DNA from: Betaproteobacteria bacterium
GTDB lineage: Bacteria; Pseudomonadota; Gammaproteobacteria; Burkholderiales; Burkholderiaceae_C
Direction of reading: 5' to 3'
Length of the DNA stretch: 64,000 bases
Assembly (NCBI GenBank): GCA_013289985.1
Contig: JABCYW010000002.1
Location: 82,969 to 146,968, forward strand
Of this stretch, positions 11,729 through 18,851 are shown piece by piece; the first letter of the stretch is position 1, and the number at the start of each line of letters is the position of its first letter. Position numbers and translations under genes: made by a program. A model generated the notes under the pieces. The model saw only the letters and a program-made list of their open reading frames with translations, was not told where the DNA came from and made no database searches.

Positions 11729-13362
11729 TGGCCGGCCAACGCTGCGACAACACGGAGGCCTGGGGCGCGCTGCGGGCGCACTACGACACGCGTGGACGGC
11801 AGTTCGACCTGCGCACCGCCTTCGCCGCGGACGCCGAGCGCTTCGCCCGTTTCGGCGTCGAGGCCCCGGGTGTCTTCGCCGACCTCTCCAAGAATCGCTG
11901 GGATGCCAGCACCCGCGCGCTGCTGACGGGCCTGGCCGCCGAGTGCGGCCTCGAGGCGCGCCGCGACGCGATGTTCGCCGGCGAGCCCATCAACCTCACC
12001 GAAGGCCGCGCAGTGCTCCACACGGCGCTGCGCGCGCCGGCCGGCGCGAAGTCGCTGGGCGTGGTGACCGACGCAGCGATCGCCGAGGTGCACTCGGTCC
12101 TCGAGCCGTTGCTCGCCTACGCGGAACGCGTGCGCGCGCAGGCCGGCACCCAGTTCACCGACGTGCTCAACATCGGCATCGGCGGTTCCGACCTCGGCCC
12201 GCAGATGGCCGTGATCGCGCTGGAGGAGTTCGCGCATCCCAAGCTGCGCTTCCACTTCGTCTCCAACGTCGACGGCCACGACATCGCGCCGGTGCTCAAG
12301 CGCCTGGACCCCGCGAAGACGCTGGTGATCGTCGCCTCCAAGACCTTCACCACGCAGGAGACGCTGGCCAACGCCAACGTCGCGCGCGAGTGGTTCACCG
12401 CCAACGGCGGCACCGACGTCGCGTCGCACTTCGTGGGCGTCACCACCAACATCGAGGCCGCCGCGAAGTTCGGCATCACCACCACCTTCGGCTTCTGGGA
12501 CTGGGTGGGCGGCCGCTACTCGCTGTGGAGCGCGATCGGCCTGTCGCTGGCGATCGCCATCGGCGCCGACGGCTTCAGGGAGTTCCTGGCCGGCGCGCAC
12601 GCGATGGACGAGCACTTCCGCAGCACCCCGCTGGCGCACAACCTGCCGGTGCAACTGGCGTTGCTGGACGTCTGGTATCGCAACTTCCACGGCTTCACCA
12701 GCCGCAGCGTCGCGCCGTATCACCAGGGCCTGAAGCGCCTGCCGGCCTACCTGCAGCAGCTCGAGATGGAGTCCAACGGCAAGCGCGTGGACGTCGACGG
12801 CCACGCGCTGCCGTTCGCCACCAGCCCCGTCGTCTGGGGCGAGCCCGGCACCAACGGCCAGCACGCCTACTTCCAGATGCTGCACCAGGGTACCGACGTC
12901 ATCCCGGTGGAATTCATTGCCGTCAGGTCGCCGGCGGCCGGCCACGACGGCCTGTATGCCGACCTGCATTCGAAGCTGCTCGCCAACTGCCTCGCGCAGT
13001 CGCAGGCGCTGATGCAGGGCAAGGCGGCATCGGAGGCCGCGACGGAGACGCCGCCGACGGCCTCGCGCACGATCGCGCGCGAGGTGCTCGCCGAGCACCG
13101 CGGCTTCCCGGGCAACCGCCCCAGCACGACGCTGGTGCTGGACGCGCTCACGCCGCGCACGCTGGGCGCGCTGATCGCGCTGTACGAGCACCGCGTGTTC
13201 TGCAGCGGCGCGCTGTGGGGCATCAACAGCTTCGACCAGTGGGGCGTGGAGCTCGGCAAGGCGCTGTGCAACGCGCTGCTGCCGCGCTTTTCCAGCGGCG
13301 CCACCGACGGGCTGGACGGCTCGACGGCCGGACTGCTCAGCCGCCTGCTCTCGAAGCGATGA
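11728..13362 (+). CDS. pgi: Glucose-6-phosphate isomerase
   Basis: Interconverts glucose-6-phosphate and fructose-6-phosphate (544 aa, normal). Signatures are GIGGSDLGPQMA, the active-site segment WVGGRYSLWSAIGLS, and near the C-terminus GINSFDQWGVELGK. The start ATG shares a base with the tal stop; the upstream in-frame extension is tal read in another frame. The downstream gene overlaps by ATGA. Confidence 0.96.
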   Translation: MAGQRCDNTEAWGALRAHYDTRGRQFDLRTAFAADAERFARFGVEAPGVFADLSKNRWDASTRALLTGLAAECGLEARRDAMFAGEPINLTEGRAVLHTALRAPAGAKSLGVVTDAAIAEVHSVLEPLLAYAERVRAQAGTQFTDVLNIGIGGSDLGPQMAVIALEEFAHPKLRFHFVSNVDGHDIAPVLKRLDPAKTLVIVASKTFTTQETLANANVAREWFTANGGTDVASHFVGVTTNIEAAAKFGITTTFGFWDWVGGRYSLWSAIGLSLAIAIGADGFREFLAGAHAMDEHFRSTPLAHNLPVQLALLDVWYRNFHGFTSRSVAPYHQGLKRLPAYLQQLEMESNGKRVDVDGHALPFATSPVVWGEPGTNGQHAYFQMLHQGTDVIPVEFIAVRSPAAGHDGLYADLHSKLLANCLAQSQALMQGKAASEAATETPPTASRTIAREVLAEHRGFPGNRPSTTLVLDALTPRTLGALIALYEHRVFCSGALWGINSFDQWGVELGKALCNALLPRFSSGATDGLDGSTAGLLSRLLSKR

Positions 13363-13991
13363 GCGCGCTCCCGAACGACCGCGCCTTCGTGTTCGACTTC
13401 GGTCGCGTGGTGTTCCGCTGGCGTCCCGAGGCGCTGCTGGGCGCCGCGCTGCCGCATCGCGCGACCGACGCCGAGGCCACCCGCCACTGGGTGGCGCAGG
13501 TGTTCCAGGGCTACGGCGGCGACTGGGGCGACTTCGATCGCGGCGTGGTGACGCCGGCCGACCTCGCACGCCGAATCGCCGCGCGCACCGGACTCACGCC
13601 CGACGAGGTCATCGCCGTCATCGAGCGCGCGCCGCACGAACTGCAGCCGCTGCCCGACACGGTCGCATGGATGCGCCGCCTGCACGCGCAGGGCCGCACC
13701 ATGCACTACCTCTCGAACATGCCCGAGCCCTTCGCGGCGCATTTCGAGCGCACGCACGACCTGATGGCGATGTTCGAGTCGGGCGTGTTCTCGGCGCGGG
13801 TGAACCTGCTCAAGCCCGAGCCCGAGATCTTTGCGCATGCGGTCCGGGTGTTCGGCCGCGCGCCGTCGCAGCTGCTGTTCCTCGACGACCACCTGCCCAA
13901 CGTCGTCGCCGCGCGCGCGGCCGGCTGGCAGGCCATCCACTTCGTCGACGCGGCGCAGGCCGAGGCGCAAGCGCTCGCATTGGGCTGGTGA
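13359..13991 (+). CDS. HAD-superfamily phosphatase, YihX-like
   Basis: HAD-fold hydrolase of 210 aa. Motif I is FDFGRVVF, with glycine where many HADs have the second aspartate; this DxGxV form is usual in the YihX group. Motif II is LSNM (about residue 114), motif III the lysine in LLKPEPEIF (about 148), and motif IV LFLDDHLPNV (about 170). E. coli YihX is an alpha-D-glucose-1-phosphate phosphatase. Position at the end of tal-pgi, with an ATGA overlap, fits a sugar-phosphate substrate, but the substrate is inferred. Confidence 0.85.
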   Translation: MSALPNDRAFVFDFGRVVFRWRPEALLGAALPHRATDAEATRHWVAQVFQGYGGDWGDFDRGVVTPADLARRIAARTGLTPDEVIAVIERAPHELQPLPDTVAWMRRLHAQGRTMHYLSNMPEPFAAHFERTHDLMAMFESGVFSARVNLLKPEPEIFAHAVRVFGRAPSQLLFLDDHLPNVVAARAAGWQAIHFVDAAQAEAQALALGW

Positions 13992-14002
13992 TGCGTGAAT
14001 GA

Positions 14003-14027
14003 CTGTCGCGTGGAGTTCACGCGACAG
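14003..14027. other. Perfect 10-bp stem hairpin
   Basis: CTGTCGCGTG / CACGCGACAG with a 5-nt loop, 11 bp after the phosphatase stop. There is no T run, so it is not a standard intrinsic terminator. It could act in 3'-end stability or assist factor-dependent termination between the tal operon and the receiver gene. Confidence 0.5.
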
Positions 14028-14170
14028 CGGCGCACTCGTCCAACTCGTCCAGGACCAAGTACCCTTGCGGCACGCGAGTTGCTCGCGTCCGGAGGCGGTG
14101 TGCACGCGCATCGCCGGGAGCCCGGGCGCGGGATGGGAGACGGGCCTGTCACCCCGTCAGGGACACAACG

Positions 14171-14554
14171 ATGCCGAAGATCCTGGTCGTGGACGATCTC
14201 CGCGACACTGCCGATAGCCTGGCCCTGCTGTTCGATGCGCTGGGGCACCAGACGATGACGTCCTACGATGGCCAGCAGGCCCTCGAGGCCGCGCAGTCGT
14301 TCGGGCCGGACATCGTGTTCCTGGACATCAACATGCCCATCCTCGACGGCTACGACGCCGCGCGCTCGTTGCGCCGCCTGCTCGTCGACGCGCCGCCGGT
14401 GCTGGTGGCGCTGACGGCCGTGTCGGGGCCGGACGCCAAGCGCCGGGCCGACGCCGCCGGCTTCGACTTCTACGTCACGAAGCCGGCCGACTTCAACATG
14501 CTGATCACCATCGTCGACGACCTGTCGAGGCGGATGGAAGGCAAAGCTCACTGA
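14171..14554 (+). CDS. Stand-alone response-regulator receiver protein
   Basis: Single CheY-like receiver domain (127 aa) with no output domain. The acidic pocket is VVDD near residues 6-9, the phospho-acceptor aspartate lies in IVFLDINMP (about residue 54), the conserved Thr in ALTAV (about 82) and the Lys in YVTKP (about 104). Single-domain receivers of this kind often act in phosphorelays or after hybrid histidine kinases. No kinase is adjacent, so the partner is unknown. It converges with the AraC-type gene, overlapping it by 7 bp at the 3' ends. Confidence 0.88.
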   Translation: MPKILVVDDLRDTADSLALLFDALGHQTMTSYDGQQALEAAQSFGPDIVFLDINMPILDGYDAARSLRRLLVDAPPVLVALTAVSGPDAKRRADAAGFDFYVTKPADFNMLITIVDDLSRRMEGKAH

Positions 14555-15510
14555 GCCCTTTGCCGTGCACGCGCGCGCCGGAACTGCCGGTCCGTGCCGA
14601 AGCCGGCCAGCGCCACCGCCTGCGCCGTGGGCAGCCCGCGCGCCAGCGCCTGCTCGGCGAGCCCGCTGCGGATGCGCTCCACGTAGTCGCGCGGCGACAC
14701 GCCGGCGTGATCCTTGAACAATCGCGCGAGGTGGCGCGGCGTCACGTGCGCCACGGCGGCCAGCGCCGGCACGTCCCAGTCGTGGCCGGGCCGCTCGCAC
14801 ACGGCGTTCTGCACGCGGTGCACCGCCGGATGCAGGTGGTTGCGGCCGTCGAGCAGCGGCGAGCGCTGCGGGTCGTCGGCGCCGCGGCGCTGGAACACCA
14901 CCATGGTCTCGGCCACCGCCGCCGCGATCGCGTCGCCGCAGGTGTCGCCGATGCAGTGCAGCGCCAGGTCGATGCCGGCGGTGACGCCCGCGCTGGACCA
15001 CACCGGGCCGTCGACGACGAACACGCGGTTGGCGCAGACCTGGGCCTCGGGCGCCAGCCGGGCCAGCACGTCGAGATGCTCATGGTGCGTCGTCACCTGG
15101 CGCCGCCCCAGTAAACCGGCGTCGGCCGCGAGCAAGGTGCCCACGCACACGGTCAGCAGGCCATGCGCCGTGGCTTGCGCCAGCGCGGGGGCAACCACCT
15201 TCGTCAGCCAGTGGCGCGCTCCCAGCCAGCCGTTGCGCTGCAGCGTGGGCAGGCTCTCCTTGAGGCCCGGACGCCCGAGCAGCACCACCCAGGCGCCGGG
15301 TGGCAGGCGGTCCGGCAAGGGCTCGAGGCCCGCCAGGGTCAGGCCGATCGACGTCGAGGCCTGTGGCGTGGCGCTGATGTAGCGCAGCGCGAACGCCGGT
15401 GGCCTGCCGCGGGCGGCGAGCTGCTGGTTGGCGAGGCGGAAGGCCTCGGCCGGCCCGACGAGATCCAGCAGCAGCGTGTCGGGCAGCACCAGGAACAGGA
15501 CGTCGATCAA
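14548..15510 (-). CDS. GlxA-family AraC-type transcriptional regulator
   Basis: Regulator of 320 aa with an N-terminal DJ-1/PfpI-like (glutamine-amidotransferase fold) domain (about residues 1-190) and a C-terminal AraC helix-turn-helix domain (about 220-315, e.g. HVTPRHLARLFKDHAGVSPRDYV). I chose the TTG start because GGAGG sits 5 nt upstream and the protein then begins LIDVLFLVLPDTLLLDLVGP, as the family does. The longer in-frame extension overlaps the isochorismatase gene. Last gene of a minus-strand set with three hydrolases, so it may control them in response to a nitrogen compound (inference). Confidence 0.88.
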   Translation of the reverse strand: MIDVLFLVLPDTLLLDLVGPAEAFRLANQQLAARGRPPAFALRYISATPQASTSIGLTLAGLEPLPDRLPPGAWVVLLGRPGLKESLPTLQRNGWLGARHWLTKVVAPALAQATAHGLLTVCVGTLLAADAGLLGRRQVTTHHEHLDVLARLAPEAQVCANRVFVVDGPVWSSAGVTAGIDLALHCIGDTCGDAIAAAVAETMVVFQRRGADDPQRSPLLDGRNHLHPAVHRVQNAVCERPGHDWDVPALAAVAHVTPRHLARLFKDHAGVSPRDYVERIRSGLAEQALARGLPTAQAVALAGFGTDRQFRRARARQRAQ

Positions 15511-15515
15511 CGTGG

Positions 15516-15520
15516 CCTCC
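15516..15520 (-). promoter_or_regulatory. RBS fixing the TTG start of the AraC-type gene
   Basis: GGAGG on the minus strand, 5 nt before the TTG at 15510 and just before the isochorismatase stop codon. No ATG in the area is as well placed. Confidence 0.7.
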
Positions 15521-15524
15521 GGAC

Positions 15525-16082
15525 TCAGCGAGCCCGCGCCAGCGCCTCGTCCACCGTCGCGAGCGTGGCGAAGCGGTTCACCAGCACGGTCTCGGTGCGC
15601 TCGCGGATCTCGGCGGCGGCCAGCGTCCTGCCGGCCGGCGTGGTCATGTCGAAGGTGAGGGTGGCGTCGCCGACGAAGTCGACCTCCCAGCCCTCGTCGC
15701 TGGCGTGGCGCGTGGTGGTCTCGCAGCACTGTTCGGTGCGGATGCCGGCCACGATCACGCGGCGGATGCCGTTGGCGGTGAGCCATTGCGCGAGCGGCGT
15801 GCCCACCAGCGCGCTGTGGCGATGCTTCTCGATCGTGAGCGCGGCCTCGAACGGCGCCAGCCCGGCGAGCGGCCGGATGAACGGGCTGCCGTGGGCGAAC
15901 GGGTTGTCGGGCGTCTGCGGGCCGTCGGTGTGGAACACGCGCACGATGGGGATGCCGTGCGCCTGCGCGCCGTCGACCAACGCGTTGACGTGCGCGAGGA
16001 ACGCGTCGGCGCCGGTTTGAGACCAGTATGGCCGTTGCGGGAAGGATTCCTGGACGTCGATCAGAAGCAAGGCGGTCTGCAT
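15525..16082 (-). CDS. Isochorismatase-family cysteine hydrolase
   Basis: 185-aa hydrolase of the isochorismatase/nicotinamidase fold. The catalytic triad is visible: Asp in LLIDVQESF (about residue 8), Lys in TIEKHRHSAL (about 85) and Cys in GIRTEQCCETT (about 121). The start ATG (MQTALLLIDVQ) is preceded by AGGAGA; the longer frame upstream is discarded. Such enzymes hydrolyse amides or vinyl ethers; the substrate cannot be read from sequence. It sits between an M14-like peptidase and a GlxA-type regulator, 14 bp from the latter. Confidence 0.88.
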   Translation of the reverse strand: MQTALLLIDVQESFPQRPYWSQTGADAFLAHVNALVDGAQAHGIPIVRVFHTDGPQTPDNPFAHGSPFIRPLAGLAPFEAALTIEKHRHSALVGTPLAQWLTANGIRRVIVAGIRTEQCCETTTRHASDEGWEVDFVGDATLTFDMTTPAGRTLAAAEIRERTETVLVNRFATLATVDEALARAR

Positions 16083-16174
16083 GGTGTTCTCCTGTGAGTG
16101 GATGGACGAATCTTCACTCCGGCAGGACATTCTGGCAGCACCGCCGCGCGACCACTTGCGGACGTTTCAGGACA

Positions 16175-17260
16175 TCATTGCCAGGCCGCCATCCCGTCGA
16201 TTGCCTGTACCGCGGCCTCGCGCGACTGCGTGAGCACCGCCTTCTTCCACTCGGGCGTGTCGGTGAAGAACGCGCGTCGCATCGACGCCCGCGCGACCTG
16301 GGCCTGTTCGGGGTGCGGCGGGCGTTGCCGCGCCACCCAGTGATCCTGGCGCAGCGCGGCCAGCACCACCTCGGGCGGCTGCGTGCCGAACTCCAGCGTG
16401 ATGCCGGCGTAGGCGGCCTGCGGGCACTCCTCGTAGACGGCATGCCACAGGTTGCCGTGCAGGTCGGCGGAGCTCGACGAGCCGTCCTCGGTGAACGTGA
16501 TGCGGTTGCCCCACCAGGCCTTGGCGCGGTGCTTGGCGGTGTCGTCGTCGCGGCAGGCGAAGATGCGCTCGCCCCGGCCGCTCTCGCCCAGCCCGCTGTG
16601 GACGTCGATCCAGCCGAGCTGGCGGCAGCGCGCGGCATGCTGGCGCAGCACCATGCGCAGCGTCTGTTGGCTCCAGGTGGGCGCCGTGCCGCCGTAGAAC
16701 AGGCCGTCGGGATGCCGGTACTGGCCGCTCGAGATCGCCGCCTGCAGCGCCGCCATGCCGTGCGCGGCGGCATAGGCCATCAGCTGGCGCTCGTCTTCGG
16801 CCCGCGGCGGCCACGCCTGCGGCAACAGCAGGGCGGCGAGCTGGTCATAGCCCGGGTTGCCCGGCAGCGGACGGCGGAAATCGACGAAGTTGCGGTTGAG
16901 GTCGACGCCCTCGTGCGTGACGCGGCGGCCCAGCGAGAAGCCCCACGGGTTGAGCGCGTGGATGAACAGCAGCGCCACGCCGGCGAGGCGCGCCTTGGTG
17001 CGGAAGGCTTCGTCGTGCAGCAGGGCCACCTGGGCGCCGGAGCCGCAGTAGCCCTCCACGCCGTGGCAGCCGCTGGAGACGATCAGCAGCGCGTCGGCGT
17101 CGTCGGCACCCACGCGCGCGACATCCATGTAGAGCGCGTCGAGCTCCAGGCCGCGCAGCGGCTCCGGATGCGAGTCCACGCGCGCGCCGGCGGCGGCCGC
17201 GAGGAACTTGGCACGCGCTTCGGCGTAGGTGTGGGCGAACGGTTCCGGCTGGTTGCGCAT
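16175..17260 (-). CDS. M14-like carboxypeptidase family protein (DUF2817)
   Basis: 361-aa protein of the DUF2817 group, related to zinc carboxypeptidases and aspartoacylases. Probable zinc ligands are H and E in SGCHGVEGYCGSG (about residues 64-76) and the His in WIDVHSGLGE (about 217-226). A candidate catalytic Glu lies in ITLEFGTQP (about 301). No signal peptide is seen, so it is likely cytoplasmic. The ATG at 17260 is preceded by a GGAGAGCACG sequence. It follows the M20 amidohydrolase by 50 bp on the same strand, suggesting joint degradation of an acylated or peptide-like compound (inference). Confidence 0.85.
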   Translation of the reverse strand: MRNQPEPFAHTYAEARAKFLAAAAGARVDSHPEPLRGLELDALYMDVARVGADDADALLIVSSGCHGVEGYCGSGAQVALLHDEAFRTKARLAGVALLFIHALNPWGFSLGRRVTHEGVDLNRNFVDFRRPLPGNPGYDQLAALLLPQAWPPRAEDERQLMAYAAAHGMAALQAAISSGQYRHPDGLFYGGTAPTWSQQTLRMVLRQHAARCRQLGWIDVHSGLGESGRGERIFACRDDDTAKHRAKAWWGNRITFTEDGSSSSADLHGNLWHAVYEECPQAAYAGITLEFGTQPPEVVLAALRQDHWVARQRPPHPEQAQVARASMRRAFFTDTPEWKKAVLTQSREAAVQAIDGMAAWQ

Positions 17261-17310
17261 CGTGCTCTCCTGCGGGTGGCGACGACCAGCGGCCCGTCCG
17301 TCGACGGGTC

Positions 17311-18558
17311 TCAGGCGCGCTTGTTGAACCAGTTGTCGACCAGCCGGATCCACAGCGTCCCGCCGAGCGGGATCAGGTCGTCGTTGAAGTCGTAGTGCGG
17401 GTTGTGCAGCGTGCACGGGCCGAGGTTGTGGCGGTTGGCCGCGGCTCCGCCGTCGTCCTCGCCATCGTCGGCGCCGCTGTACGCCAGGCGATGGCGGCCG
17501 TCGCCGTGGCCGATGACGAAGTAGGCGCCGGGCTTCTCGAGCAGGAAGTAGCTGAAGTCCTCGGCGGTCATCGAGGGCTCGAAGGCCAGCGTGTTCTCGG
17601 CGCCGACGGTGTCGCGCATGACGTCGGCCACGAAGGCGGCCTCGGCCGCGTGGTTGACGGTGGGCGGGTAGTTGCGGTGGAACCGGAATTCCACCGTGGC
17701 GCCGAACGCGGCGGCGGTGTGCTGCGCGATCTCGCGCATGCGCTGCTCGATCAGGTCCAGCACCGGCAGCGTGAACGTGCGCACGGTGCCTTCGATGACG
17801 CAGGAGTCGGGTACCACGTTGGTGGCCTCGCCCGTGTGGATGGTGGTGACCGAGATCACGCCGGTGTCGGTGGGTTTCTTGTTGCGCGTGATGACGGTCT
17901 GGAACGCCTGCACCATCTGGCAGGCGATGGGCACCGGGTCGATGGCCAGGTGCGGCAGCGCGGCGTGCGATCCGCGGCCGCGGATCGTGATGAAGAACTC
18001 GTTGCTCGAGGCCATGCAGGGGCCCGGGCAGACGGCCAGCTGGCCGACGGGAATGCCGGGCCAGTTGTGCATGCCGAACACGGCGTCCATCGGGAACTCG
18101 GCGAACAGGCCGTCCTTGATCATCTCGCGGGCGCCGCCGCCGCCTTCCTCGGCGGGCTGGAACAGCAGGTAGACGATGCCGTCGAAGTCGCGGTGCCTGG
18201 CCAGGTGCTGCGCCGCGGCGAGCAGCATGGCGGTGTGGCCGTCGTGGCCGCAGGCGTGCATGCGGCCGGCGTTGCGGCTGGCGTGGGCGAAGGTGTTGGA
18301 CTCCGACATCGGCAGCGCGTCCATGTCGGCCCGCAGCCCGATGGCCCCGCCTTTCGAGCCCAGCCGGCCTTCGACGATGCCCACCACGCCGGTCTTGCCC
18401 AGCCCGCGGCGGATAGGGATGCCCCACTCGGTGAGCTTGGCCGCGACGAGATCGCTGGTGTGCTGCTCCTGGAAGCACAGCTCCGGATGCGCGTGGATCT
18501 CCCGTCGCAGGGCGGTGATGGCGGCCGCGTCGGCCAGCAGGGATTCGATGACGTTCAT
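17311..18558 (-). CDS. M20-family amidohydrolase (hippurate-hydrolase-like)
   Basis: 415-aa metallo-amidohydrolase of the M20D group (hippurate hydrolase, N-acyl-amino-acid hydrolases). Metal and active-site motifs in order: LRADMDALP (about residues 70-78), HACGHDGHTAML (about 97-108), PAEEGGGGA (about 133-141), MHNWPG (about 161) and, near the C-terminus, LHNPHYDFND. The ATG at 18558 gives the normal length; in-frame sequence upstream enters the palindromic element. First gene of the minus-strand hydrolase set. Confidence 0.9.
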   Translation of the reverse strand: MNVIESLLADAAAITALRREIHAHPELCFQEQHTSDLVAAKLTEWGIPIRRGLGKTGVVGIVEGRLGSKGGAIGLRADMDALPMSESNTFAHASRNAGRMHACGHDGHTAMLLAAAQHLARHRDFDGIVYLLFQPAEEGGGGAREMIKDGLFAEFPMDAVFGMHNWPGIPVGQLAVCPGPCMASSNEFFITIRGRGSHAALPHLAIDPVPIACQMVQAFQTVITRNKKPTDTGVISVTTIHTGEATNVVPDSCVIEGTVRTFTLPVLDLIEQRMREIAQHTAAAFGATVEFRFHRNYPPTVNHAAEAAFVADVMRDTVGAENTLAFEPSMTAEDFSYFLLEKPGAYFVIGHGDGRHRLAYSGADDGEDDGGAAANRHNLGPCTLHNPHYDFNDDLIPLGGTLWIRLVDNWFNKRA

Positions 18559-18572
18559 GGCGGTGAAATTCT

Positions 18573-18758
18573 GGAGGGGTCTGGCATCTCCTTCATCCGC
18601 GCCAAGTTGCTGGCGATCGCGACAGGGGGTCGCGGATGAAGGCAATGCCTGACCCCGATCGTGAGCCGGGATCGGGGTCAGGCATTGCCTCGAATCGCGG
18701 TCGCTTCATGGCTCTCGGAAAACGCCCGGCGCGATTCGAGGAGATGCCAGACCCCTCC
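18573..18758. repeat. Cloverleaf palindromic element, copy A
   Basis: 186-bp intergenic element made only of inverted repeats. Outer stem: GGAGGGGTCTGGCATCTCC (18573-18591) pairs perfectly with 18740-18758. Inside are three back-to-back hairpins of nearly equal size: arm 1 (18592-18640, ends TTCATCCGCG/CGCGGATGAA), centre (18641-18689, a perfect 20-bp stem starting GGCAATGCCTGACCCC) and arm 3 (18690-18739, ends TCGAATCGCG/CGCGATTCGA). Each half can also pair alone, because GGGGTCTGGCA and TGCCTGACCCC are complementary with one mismatch. It lies between the divergent M20 and molybdopterin genes. No ORF is seen within it. Confidence 0.9.
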
Positions 18759-18851
18759 GGCCGATCTTATGCCTGTCGCGTGTCGGGAGACAGCCCCCGC
18801 GCGAGCGGCCTTTCGCGCCGCTCGGCGGTGGTGTTGTGACATCATTTCGGG

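Noticed and set aside
11407..13569. Long minus-strand open frame (720 codons) over pgi
   Set aside because: High-GC antisense artefact; the sense strand encodes an unambiguous Pgi.
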